Below, piece after piece: positions 26,693-34,357 of a DNA stretch of 64,000 nt. A model generated the notes under the pieces. The model ran no database searches and had not been told where the DNA came from. It saw nothing but the letters and a program-made list of their open reading frames with translations. Position 1 is the first letter of the stretch. The number at the start of each line of letters is the position of its first letter. The stretch is taken from contig NZ_LMUD01000014.1 of NCBI RefSeq assembly GCF_009766095.1, positions 168,904 to 232,903 of the forward strand. Reading direction: 5' to 3'. Origin of the DNA: Granulicella sp. S190 (lineage in GTDB: Bacteria > Acidobacteriota > Terriglobia > Terriglobales > Acidobacteriaceae). The translations under genes were made by a program, and so were the position numbers.

Positions 26693-26804
26693 AGACCCGT
26701 ACTACCACTTAAAGAGCAAACGCCCGGACCTCTGTAAAGAGGTCAACGGGCGGCGTAGCAGCCCTCCCCAGAACTGCCCACTCGGCTAAAGTACGGGTCT
26801 TTTT
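26693..26804 (+). ncRNA. Candidate structured RNA of about 110 nt
   Basis: The ends AGACCCGTAC (26693-26702) and GTACGGGTCT (26791-26800) form a perfect 10-bp closing stem followed on the plus strand by a T5 tract, like a terminator. Inside, CGCCCG/CGGGCG (26721-26726 and 26747-26752) stacks on GACCTCT/AGAGGTC closed by a GTAA tetraloop (GNRA type), with an AA bulge on the 3' side. A GC-rich single-stranded or weakly paired region (26753-26790) follows. It does not match 4.5S RNA, tmRNA, 6S RNA or a riboswitch that I can recall. The plus strand is favoured because of the U-run. Confidence 0.5.
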
Positions 26805-26893
26805 ACGATTCGTAAAGAACTCTTAGGTAACAAAATGTGGTATTACCAAATGTTACTTGTGTACCTAAACCCTTCTGAGAGAGTGGGATGCGC

Positions 26894-27811
26894 TCAATCC
26901 TCAAGCGCCCCAGCCGAAATGGAGGTCTGCAAAACCTCTAGGGTGGGATCGTTGGCTGCGGTACGCAGGGTGGCCGGAATGATGGATGACTCTGTCGCCT
27001 CGGTAATCACGAGCACCGAGGGGCCTGCTCCGCTGAGGGCTACTCCCATAATCGATGGGTTGTCGGCCAAGGGCAGCAGAAGCGGAAGCAGCGGGCAGGC
27101 TTCCATCCGGTAGGGCTGGTGAATGCGATCTTGCATGGCGGTGCGCAGAAGGTCTCCACGTCCCTGGCAAAAAGCGGCCACGAGGAGCGCAGTGGACTGG
27201 ATGTTGGCTACTGCGTCTTCTCTGGAGTACGTTGCAGGAAGCAAAGCGCGTGCCTTCTCTGTGGCGAGGCTGGATGAGGGCAGAGCGATATTCAAGCCCC
27301 AGGTGAGCGTTTCTCCACAAGTCACTGTTACTACTCTATTTTGCTTGATGGAGGAGACCGTCATTCCCCCATGAAAACAGGCGGCAACATTATCTGGATG
27401 ACCCTCTCGAAAGCAGGCCTCCTCGAGGATCTGCTGGCCCGTCCAGGCAAGATTGCCGAAGTGATTGGCGAGGAAGACTCCCGCAAGAAGCGCGGCGGCA
27501 CTCGAACCACACCCCATACCCAAGGGTATTTCATTGTGTAGCTGAAGGTGGAGCTGTGGAGCAAGCACGCCTGCGGTCGCGAGCACATCGATGTACGTGG
27601 TGAGAATGAGATTGCCTTCGAGATTCGCGCAGAGGTCGGCGTTGCGGCCAGTGGCATCTATGTGGAAGGCATCGGAGACGGTCGCGTCAATGGTGAGATA
27701 GAGCGCCATGGCAAGACCCAGCGCATCGAAGCCGGGTCCGAGGTTGGCAGAGGTGGCAGGCAGACGCAGATGATAGGGCTTGCCGGCAGTCTTCTGGCTT
27801 GTCTCGGTCAT
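26894..27811 (-). CDS. thrB: Homoserine kinase
   Basis: 305 residues with GHMP-kinase motifs in order: RLPATSANLGPGFDALGLA near the start, the ATP-binding loop PLGMGCGSSAAALLAG, and the C-terminal GVALSGAGPSVL. It phosphorylates L-homoserine in threonine biosynthesis. The start overlaps the stop of threonine synthase by four bases (ATGA at 27808-27811), giving a thrC-thrB operon. Neither homoserine dehydrogenase nor aspartokinase is in the window. Confidence 0.95.
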   Translation of the reverse strand: MTETSQKTAGKPYHLRLPATSANLGPGFDALGLAMALYLTIDATVSDAFHIDATGRNADLCANLEGNLILTTYIDVLATAGVLAPQLHLQLHNEIPLGMGCGSSAAALLAGVFLANHFGNLAWTGQQILEEACFREGHPDNVAACFHGGMTVSSIKQNRVVTVTCGETLTWGLNIALPSSSLATEKARALLPATYSREDAVANIQSTALLVAAFCQGRGDLLRTAMQDRIHQPYRMEACPLLPLLLPLADNPSIMGVALSGAGPSVLVITEATESSIIPATLRTAANDPTLEVLQTSISAGALED

Positions 27812-29193
27812 GCAGGCTGGGGCTGACTCATATGAGATTCGAGGGTACGCAGAACTACGCTGGGGTCAGCATCCAACACGATGGGCCGCTTGCGCAGAGC
27901 TGCATGTTCGGATTGCTCCGAAGCGCTAAGCTGCTTTTTTTCAGCCTCTAAGAACAATTCGTTACGGTGATAGTCGATGGTATAAGCGGAGTCTTTAAGG
28001 GTGTGGCCGGTGAGAATAAGAACGACCCGCTCTTCGCGAGTGACCTTGCCCAGTGCGACCAGCTTCTTGAGGCCAGCAAGCGTGACTGCGGAAGCAGGTT
28101 CGCAGCCGATTCCTTCGGCTCCGATCTGGGCCTTCGCCAGAGCGATCTCCTGCTCCGAGACCTGTTCGCACCAGCCGCCAAGATTGTCGATCACCGAGGC
28201 TGCCTTGCGCCAAGAGGCCGGATTGCCGATCCTAATCGCGGTGGCGCGGGTGTCGGCCGTGACCGGAGTCATAACCCGATTCGAATCGATGAACCAGCGG
28301 TAGAGCGGGTTTGCGCCTTCAGCCTGAATGATGCTGATCTTCGGCCTCCGCGGGATGAGGCCGAGCTGAAACATCTCAGAGAAGCCCTTGCCAAGGGCGG
28401 CGGAGTTGGCGAGGTTTCCGCCAGGAACGATGATGTGCTCGGGAACCTGCCAGTCCATCTGCTCGACCATCTCGAAGGCGGGCGTCTTCTGGCCTTCCAG
28501 CCGATAAGGGTTGACGGAGTTGAGGAGGTAGATGGGAAACTGCTTGACCAGTTCGCCGAGGATCTTGACGCAGCCATCGAAGTCCGTCTTGAGCTGAATC
28601 GTGAGAGCCCCGTAGTCCATCGACTGCGAGAGCTTGCCCCAGGCGATCTTGCCCTCGGGGATGAAGACGATGCTGCGAAGGCCAGCGCGGGCAGCGTAGG
28701 CAGCCATTGCGGCGGAGGTGTTGCCCGTGGAGGCGCAGGCGACCCACTCGAATCCACGCTGGGCGGCGACCGAAAGAGCTGCGGTCATGCCCGTATCCTT
28801 GAAGGAGCCGGTAGGGTTCATCCCCTGGTGCTTGGCCAGAAGCCAGTCGATGCCTGCGGACTTGGCACAACGCGGAAGATCGTAGAGTGGAGTGTTGCCT
28901 TCGCGGAGCGTGACCACCTTTTCCATGTCATCGACGATGGGAAGCAGGTCACGGAACCGCCAGACGCCGGACTGGTCGATAGGCATGGTGGACGACCGGC
29001 GCTCCTGCCAGAGCCAGCGAAGAGCACTGGGATTGGGCAGGCGGCTGTCGGGACCTGCCGCTCCGTTGCTCCAGGAGTAGAGCACTTCATAGAGACCATT
29101 GCACAAAGGGCAGCGAAAGTTGCTGCTGACTTCGTCACTTCCGATGACGGTTGCGCACTCGGTGCATCTAAGATGATGTGTTGCTACTTTCAT
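27808..29193 (-). CDS. thrC: Threonine synthase
   Basis: 461 residues, PLP-dependent fold-type II enzyme converting O-phosphohomoserine to threonine. The N-terminus carries a rubredoxin-like knot (CTECATVIG...CPLCNGLYE) seen in the longer thrC group. The PLP lysine lies in NPTGSFKDTGM; AYAARAGLRSIVFIPEGKI and VPGGNLANSAALGKGF follow. It forms an operon with thrB. Its start is overlapped by the most 5' possible start of the divergent modA gene. Confidence 0.95.
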   Translation of the reverse strand: MKVATHHLRCTECATVIGSDEVSSNFRCPLCNGLYEVLYSWSNGAAGPDSRLPNPSALRWLWQERRSSTMPIDQSGVWRFRDLLPIVDDMEKVVTLREGNTPLYDLPRCAKSAGIDWLLAKHQGMNPTGSFKDTGMTAALSVAAQRGFEWVACASTGNTSAAMAAYAARAGLRSIVFIPEGKIAWGKLSQSMDYGALTIQLKTDFDGCVKILGELVKQFPIYLLNSVNPYRLEGQKTPAFEMVEQMDWQVPEHIIVPGGNLANSAALGKGFSEMFQLGLIPRRPKISIIQAEGANPLYRWFIDSNRVMTPVTADTRATAIRIGNPASWRKAASVIDNLGGWCEQVSEQEIALAKAQIGAEGIGCEPASAVTLAGLKKLVALGKVTREERVVLILTGHTLKDSAYTIDYHRNELFLEAEKKQLSASEQSEHAALRKRPIVLDADPSVVLRTLESHMSQPQPA

Positions 29194-29993
29194 GGTTGGT
29201 ACTAGCCTATCGTAAAGGCCGGAGCGCGTCTGCCGGCTTAGTGTGTCTCGGACTCTGCCTGGTCGGGATGTTTGGTATCCGGGCGGCCTCAGCTCAAAAA
29301 GAGGTTCGGGTGGCGGCGGCAGCCGATCTGCAACCCGTAATGCCCGTGCTGGCGCAGAGGTACGAGCACGAGACCGGAACGAAGCTGGTGGTCAGCTTCG
29401 GGTCGTCGGCGACATTGGTCACCCAGATCCTGAATGGTGCTCCTTTCGATATCTTCCTCGCTGCAGACTACGTCTTTCCAGAGAAGATCGTGGCAGCGGG
29501 GCTGGCGGATGGCTCCGCTCCCACGCCCTACGCCAAGGGCACCCTGGTGCTGTGGACCCGCAAGGACTCCGGCCTGTTGCCGCTGAGTCTGGAACTGTTG
29601 ACCGATCCGCGCGTGAAGACCATTGCCATCGCGAACGAGCTCCATGCACCCTACGGGCGCGCTGCGGCTGCGGCCCTGAGGAACATGAAGATCTACGACC
29701 AGGTGTCGCCGCACTTTGTGGTGGGCGAGAACATCTCGCAGACGGCGCAGTTTGCGGAGTCCGGCAACGCGCAGTTAGGGCTGATCTCGCTGACGGCGGC
29801 CAGCTCCGAGCACTTCAAGGAGATTGGCACCTACGTGCTGGTGCCCACCTCGCAGTATCCGCCGATCCAACAGTGCGCGGTCATCCTAGCGAAGTCAGCC
29901 CGCAAGGCAGAGGCTCAGAGCTTCCTGACCTGGCTGCTCTCATCCCCTATTCAGAGCGAACTGCCAAAGGTAGGTCTGGGAGCTGTGCGCTAG
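29178..29993 (+). CDS. modA: Molybdate ABC transporter, substrate-binding protein
   Basis: 271 residues from the first ATG; TTG 29196 or GTG 29241 are possible later starts and would remove the 16-base overlap with the divergent thrC start. A hydrophobic signal segment (LVCLGLCLVGMFGIRAASA) is followed by the mature ModA domain: VRVAAAADLQPVMPVLA, VSFGSSATLVTQILNGAPFDIFLAAD, KGTLVLW and the Tyr-containing GNAQLGLISL region. It captures molybdate or tungstate in the periplasm. First gene of modABC. Confidence 0.9.
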   Translation: MLLLSWLVLAYRKGRSASAGLVCLGLCLVGMFGIRAASAQKEVRVAAAADLQPVMPVLAQRYEHETGTKLVVSFGSSATLVTQILNGAPFDIFLAADYVFPEKIVAAGLADGSAPTPYAKGTLVLWTRKDSGLLPLSLELLTDPRVKTIAIANELHAPYGRAAAAALRNMKIYDQVSPHFVVGENISQTAQFAESGNAQLGLISLTAASSEHFKEIGTYVLVPTSQYPPIQQCAVILAKSARKAEAQSFLTWLLSSPIQSELPKVGLGAVR

Positions 29994-30064
29994 CAGTGCT
30001 GTCGTAACGGTGGCTTGAGAGTGTCCTTCAGAGCGTTCCTCAGAATGTCATAGACTGGCGCTGT

Positions 30065-30751
30065 ATGGATTTTGAGGCGCTGTGGTTGACCTTGCGGCTG
30101 GCGGGCGGTACGACGGCGATTCTGCTGGTGGCGGCGCTGCCGCTCGCATGGTGGATCGCCTCTGGACACGGACCATGGCGTGCTCTGGTGCAGGCCGTTG
30201 TGGCTCTGCCCCTGGTGCTGCCCCCGACGGTGCTTGGATTCTATCTACTGATTGCGATGGGACCGCTGACCGCTCCCGGGCGGCTGCTGATTCGCCTCTT
30301 CGGACATCCTCTGGCCTTCAGCTTTGGCGGGTTGCTGGTGGGGTCAATCCTCTATAGTCTGCCGTTCGCGGTGCAGCCGCTTGTGGCCGGCTTTCAGGCG
30401 GTGGATCGAGGATTTATTGAGGCGGCGGCAGGGCTTGGCGCCAGGCCGACAAAGATATTCTTCTCGGTGGTGCTGCCCATGGCGCGCGCTTCCCTGCTGA
30501 CCAGCGCGGTGCTCGCATTCACTCACACCGTCGGCGAATTCGGCGTAGTACTGATGTTGGGCGGCAACATCCCCGGCGCCACGCGCACGCTGTCGATCTC
30601 GCTCTACGACCTGGTACAGGATGGAGACTATGCGGCGGCAAACCGCACGGCGTTGGTTCTTGTCAGCTTCGCGATGGTGGCGCTACTGGCGATCTATCTA
30701 CTCCCAGGAATAAGGAAGACGGACGGAAGGCAGGCTGACCTTGTCCGCTGA
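30065..30751 (+). CDS. modB: Molybdate ABC transporter, permease
   Basis: 228 residues with five membrane helices. FEALWLTLRLAGGTTAILL, PLVLPPTVLGFYLLIAMG and the EAA loop DRGFIEAAAGLGARPTKIFFSVVLPMA are conserved ModB blocks, as is HTVGEFGVVLMLGGNIPG. It forms the channel with a second copy. It starts 71 bases after modA and its end overlaps the preferred modC start by 11 bases. Confidence 0.93.
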   Translation: MDFEALWLTLRLAGGTTAILLVAALPLAWWIASGHGPWRALVQAVVALPLVLPPTVLGFYLLIAMGPLTAPGRLLIRLFGHPLAFSFGGLLVGSILYSLPFAVQPLVAGFQAVDRGFIEAAAGLGARPTKIFFSVVLPMARASLLTSAVLAFTHTVGEFGVVLMLGGNIPGATRTLSISLYDLVQDGDYAAANRTALVLVSFAMVALLAIYLLPGIRKTDGRQADLVR

Positions 30752-31556
30752 CCCGCTCACTAGTCCGCGGGCTAATCCGCCCGCCAGCCCGACAAATATC
30801 TTGCCCGAATACTTATCCCCTGGGCCGCCTGAGCGTCTTCTCACGGTGACGATGAAACATCGCGTAGGAGCCGTCTCGCTTGACGTGGACTTTGCCCTGA
30901 GCAAGCCGTGGACCGTTCTGTTCGGCTCCTCCGGCAGCGGCAAGACGACGGTGCTTCGGGCAATCGCAGGCTTTTTGCGGCCAGATGCCGGGTCAATCGT
31001 AATAGGCGAGAGAGTTCTGGTGGATCGAGCCTCCCGGGTTTTTGTACCTGCGGCTCTGCGCCCGATGCGGACGGCGGGGCAGACCGCGAGGCTCTTCCCT
31101 CACATGTCGGTGCGATCGAATGTGATCTACGGTATCGGTCCGCAAAGACACGAGGAGACAAACGCGATCGTCGCCGTGGTGATGGAGATGTTTCGTCTCA
31201 GTAGATTGCTGGACAGGATGCCTCACGAGTTGAGCGGCGGAGAGCGGCAGAGAGCCTCCGTGGCTCGCGCTGTTATCTCCGCCGCCACCTACACCGTTCC
31301 TGAGACTGTGCTGTTACTGCTCGACGAGCCGTTCTCCGGATTGGACTACGCCAGGCGCGACGACCTGGTGGCAGAGCTGCGCGAGTTCCTCAGGCAGCGG
31401 AAGATCCCGGTGCTCTCGGTGACCCACGATGTAGGCGAGGCGTTTCAGCTTGGAGCTGAGGTGATCAAGCTCGCAGAAGGTCGCGTGATGCAGCAGGGAC
31501 CTGCAGTCGATGTATTGCAAAAGGAGCGGATGCGGCTGCGCGAGCACCTGGGCTGA
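30741..31556 (+). CDS. modC: Molybdate ABC transporter, ATPase (short form)
   Basis: Motifs: Walker A GSSGSGKTT, Q-loop in TAGQTARLFPHMSV (the usual aromatic before Gln is missing), signature LSGGERQRASVARA, Walker B LLLLDEPFSGLD, switch His in SVTHD. It ends soon after, without the TOBE/MOP regulatory domain of E. coli ModC. TTG 30741 is listed because GGCAGG precedes it; it adds about 37 unconserved residues, and GTG 30846 or ATG 30852 would give the standard N-terminus. It energises ModB. Confidence 0.88.
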   Translation: MSADPLTSPRANPPASPTNILPEYLSPGPPERLLTVTMKHRVGAVSLDVDFALSKPWTVLFGSSGSGKTTVLRAIAGFLRPDAGSIVIGERVLVDRASRVFVPAALRPMRTAGQTARLFPHMSVRSNVIYGIGPQRHEETNAIVAVVMEMFRLSRLLDRMPHELSGGERQRASVARAVISAATYTVPETVLLLLDEPFSGLDYARRDDLVAELREFLRQRKIPVLSVTHDVGEAFQLGAEVIKLAEGRVMQQGPAVDVLQKERMRLREHLG

Positions 31557-31562
31557 GGCTGG

Positions 31563-32648
31563 CTACTCCCCCAGTTGTACGGGCTCCTGCTCCAGCTGAA
31601 TACCGAAGCGTTGAGCCACTTCGCACTGTATGGTGTCGCGCAGACCTGCGATGTCAGCGAAGGAGGCATGGCCGCGATTAATCAGCGCCAGCGTGTGACG
31701 AGAGGAGATTCCAGCCTCGCCCCTCTGAAAGCCTTTGGGAAATCCGGCGCGTTCCAGCAGCCACGCGGCAGGCAGCTTGATGCGATCCTCTCCCGCTGGC
31801 CAGTGGGGAATCTTATCGACCGGAAGGGTCAAGGTAGCGGCGATGTTTTGTAAGACGGCAGCGGGGACGACCGGGTTCTTGAAGAAGGAGCCTGCGCTGC
31901 GGCAATCATCCTCGCCTTCGAGGATCAACATGCCCTTGCGGTGACGAATCTCTCGAACGGCATGGTAGATGTCGATGGGCTTTGGCGCAAAGCCACGGCC
32001 CGCGAAGTAATCTTTCAGATCCGCATAGCGGAGAGTCGGTGTTGCATCGAGGTCCAACCGGAAGGTGACTGAGATGACGATGTATCGGTTGCGGTGGGTG
32101 GTGTTGAAGATACTGCAGCGATAGGCGAAGCCACAGTCTTTGGCAGTCAGACTGACAAAATTGAGAGTTTCGAGATCGAGTACGTGAACCCAAAGAATGC
32201 TGGTGGAGACCTCCTGTCCATAAGCTCCGATGTTCTGAATGGGCGCACCCCCTGCGAAACCCGGGATACCTGCAAGACACTCGATACCGGTGACACCCGC
32301 CTTGGCAACTTTAAGAACGAAGGCGTCCCAATCCATTCCGCCGGGGACGTCGTAGGTCACGCTTGCCTGCCTGGGCCTATCTTCTCGGTAGCCGCCGCCG
32401 GTATTGATCGCCCCTTCGATCTTGACGCGGAGGACCAGTCCATCGAAACCTTGATCGGTCACCAGAAGGTTGCTGCCGCCACCGAGTACAAAGAGGGGTA
32501 GGCTGCATTCGCGCGCGAAGGTTACAGCCTCGAGAAGCTCCTGCGTGGTCGTGACTTCGCAGAAAAAACGTGCAGGACCTCCAATACGGAAGGTCGTGTA
32601 GGGAGCGAGCGGAACGTTCTCCTGGATGTAAACGGCGCGAGGGGGCAC
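31563..32648 (-). CDS. murB: UDP-N-acetylenolpyruvoylglucosamine reductase
   Basis: 361 residues of the type I MurB length. FAD-binding blocks TTFRIGGPARFF and LGGGSNLLVTDQGFDG, the GIECLAGIPGFAGGAPIQNIGAYGQE region, YRCSIF, and the GAGSFF-like segment (here CRSAGSFFKNP) with catalytic Ser are present. It reduces UDP-GlcNAc-enolpyruvate to UDP-MurNAc with NADPH. It converges with modC, only 6 bases separating the stops, and is divergent from the bacilliredoxin gene. Confidence 0.95.
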   Translation of the reverse strand: MPPRAVYIQENVPLAPYTTFRIGGPARFFCEVTTTQELLEAVTFARECSLPLFVLGGGSNLLVTDQGFDGLVLRVKIEGAINTGGGYREDRPRQASVTYDVPGGMDWDAFVLKVAKAGVTGIECLAGIPGFAGGAPIQNIGAYGQEVSTSILWVHVLDLETLNFVSLTAKDCGFAYRCSIFNTTHRNRYIVISVTFRLDLDATPTLRYADLKDYFAGRGFAPKPIDIYHAVREIRHRKGMLILEGEDDCRSAGSFFKNPVVPAAVLQNIAATLTLPVDKIPHWPAGEDRIKLPAAWLLERAGFPKGFQRGEAGISSRHTLALINRGHASFADIAGLRDTIQCEVAQRFGIQLEQEPVQLGE

Positions 32649-32772
32649 GGGTTAGAGAGTACAACACCGGCAGCCTCTCCACAGACCGAGCTAGCGCGAC
32701 GGGGGGCGAAACCGTACAATCGAATCAAGCGCGGCTTTTACCCGCGAACAAAAGGGTTAAAGGGAGAGTGTT

Positions 32773-33198
32773 ATGTATCCAGAGATTATGGTGATTCCGA
32801 TGCGCGAGGAGCTGACGCGCGCCGGCTTGACAGAAGCCCGCAGTGCGGCAGACGTGGATGCGGCCATCGCGCAGCCCGGAACGACGATGGTAGTGGTGAA
32901 CTCCATCTGTGGCTGTGCAGCTGGCAAGATGCGTCCGGGAGTTCGTCTCGCGATGCAGCACAGTGCCAAGCCCGACCACGCTGTAACCGTCTTCGCGGGA
33001 CAGGATCGCGAGGCCACGGAGAAGGCCCGCGGCTACTTCGGCGGCCATCCCCCCACCTCGCCCGCAATTGCGATTCTGCGCGACGGCCAGCTCGTCTACC
33101 TGATGCAGCGTTCGGCGATCGAAACCTCGACCGCCCCGGCGATTGCGCAGGAGCTGCAGCGCGCATTCGACACCTACTGCGCGCCGACGACCGCCTAA
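32773..33198 (+). CDS. BrxA/BrxB-type bacilliredoxin
   Basis: 141 residues of the YphP/YqiW (DUF1094) family. The diagnostic CGC active site appears in NSICGCAAGKMRPG, with the RPGV, FAGQDREATEKAR and PPTSPAIAILRDG blocks. In bacillithiol users these proteins remove bacillithiol from oxidised proteins; whether this organism makes bacillithiol cannot be seen here. GGGAGAG lies 5 bases before the ATG. It is followed by a strong terminator, so it is monocistronic. Confidence 0.92.
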   Translation: MYPEIMVIPMREELTRAGLTEARSAADVDAAIAQPGTTMVVVNSICGCAAGKMRPGVRLAMQHSAKPDHAVTVFAGQDREATEKARGYFGGHPPTSPAIAILRDGQLVYLMQRSAIETSTAPAIAQELQRAFDTYCAPTTA

Positions 33199-33221
33199 AC
33201 CGGCAAGCTAGCTGAAATAAA

Positions 33222-33267
33222 GGCCGGAGACCCCACCGCGATATGCGGAGGTTTCCGGTTTTTTTCG
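33222..33267 (+). terminator. Intrinsic terminator
   Basis: GGCCGGAGACC...CCGC-GATAT-GCGG...GGTTTCCGG with minor bulges, followed by a run of seven T, 24 bases after the bacilliredoxin stop. Confidence 0.85.
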
Positions 33268-33313
33268 TCTGCCGCTGAACGGAAGACCGATGCTGCCGAT
33301 GTAACAGACAGCC

Positions 33314-34330
33314 ATGTCGATCACCCGGTCAGATTCTTCCATCTTATCCAGCGCTCTTTACGGGTCTCTTGAAGACGCTTCACCAGGTACAGATAGCTTC
33401 GAGGTCGTGGGCAGCAGCCCCGAGACTCAGCGTCTGCGGCTTCAGGTGCGCCGGATCGGTCCGCACTTTCGAACCGTGTTGATCAGCGGCGAGGCGGGAG
33501 CCGGGAAGAGACGTATAGCTCGTGCCCTGCATGCGCGCAGCCGGGCAGCCAACGGCCCGTTTGTGGCTTGCCACGGAGCGGCGCTCGAAGTGGCGGCTGC
33601 AGCATATGGCAGCCAGGGTCGTGGTGCAGACGCTCCCGATGCACTTGGATACCTCCACAGAGTGGCTCAGCAGGGAACGCTCTTTCTGGATGCCATCAAC
33701 GAGATGCCGTTGCAGGATCGGTTGCGCCTGTTGCGTCTGCTGCGAAGACAGGACGCTGCAGACGCCACGCGGCTACAGCTTAGAATCATCGCGACAACCA
33801 GCGAGAGCCTGAAGATCCTGGCTGCTGCTGGACGGTTTCAACAGGAGCTCTACGAACGGCTGGCCATGGTGGAGATCTCCTTGCCGCCCCTGCGAAATCG
33901 AAAAGAGGATCTTCTCGCGTTGGCGGAGCAGCTTCTTTCTCAGTTTGCAGCTCTCCACGGCAGGCAGGCGCCTGCGATCTCAGAGCAGGCCATGGAGCAG
34001 ATGCAAAGCTATTACTGGCCGGGCAATGTAACGGAGCTGAAGGATGTTCTGCAGAGCAGCCTGTTGCGGATTGAGGGTGGTGTGTTAGAGCCGCATCATC
34101 TGCCTGCCTTCCGCGAAGAGGCCGTTCCCGCACCCTATCTAAAGACGAACAGCGCACGCCTGCAGGATGTGGTGGAGCAGCATGTGCTGCGTGTGCTCCA
34201 GGATTGCAAAGGCAACAAGGTGCGAGCGGCAGAGGTGTTGGGAATCAGCCGGTCCACCCTCTACCGCATGCTGGACGCCACCTCTGCAGCGGTCATGCCC
34301 CGGGCTTCAACAAAACACTCTCCGCGATAG
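33314..34330 (+). CDS. Degenerate sigma-54-type AAA+ regulator with Fis HTH, lacking GAFTGA
   Basis: 338 residues, no receiver domain. The AAA+ core has Walker A GEAGAGKR, Walker B GTLFLDAINEMP where the catalytic Glu of LDE is Ala, arginine-finger region RFQQELYERL and sensor-II PGNVTELKD where the usual Arg of NVRELxN is Thr. The GAFTGA loop that contacts sigma-54 is absent: GAALEVAAAAYGSQGRGA occupies that place. A clean Fis-type HTH closes the protein (GNKVRAAEVLGISRSTLYRM). It probably regulates sigma-70 promoters or acts as a non-hydrolysing DNA-binding protein. Alone upstream of the DUF885 gene. Confidence 0.85.
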   Translation: MSITRSDSSILSSALYGSLEDASPGTDSFEVVGSSPETQRLRLQVRRIGPHFRTVLISGEAGAGKRRIARALHARSRAANGPFVACHGAALEVAAAAYGSQGRGADAPDALGYLHRVAQQGTLFLDAINEMPLQDRLRLLRLLRRQDAADATRLQLRIIATTSESLKILAAAGRFQQELYERLAMVEISLPPLRNRKEDLLALAEQLLSQFAALHGRQAPAISEQAMEQMQSYYWPGNVTELKDVLQSSLLRIEGGVLEPHHLPAFREEAVPAPYLKTNSARLQDVVEQHVLRVLQDCKGNKVRAAEVLGISRSTLYRMLDATSAAVMPRASTKHSPR

Positions 34331-34357
34331 ACTGAAGGCTGGAGTTTAGGGAGAATC

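Noticed and set aside
26693..26804. Possible SRP (4.5S) RNA
   Set aside because: The conserved GGAAG/AGCAGCC symmetric-loop motif and tetraloop context are missing; only a short GCAGCC is present.
27967..29205. 412-codon plus-strand frame
   Set aside because: Antisense mirror of threonine synthase; GC-rich codon bias opens the opposite frame.
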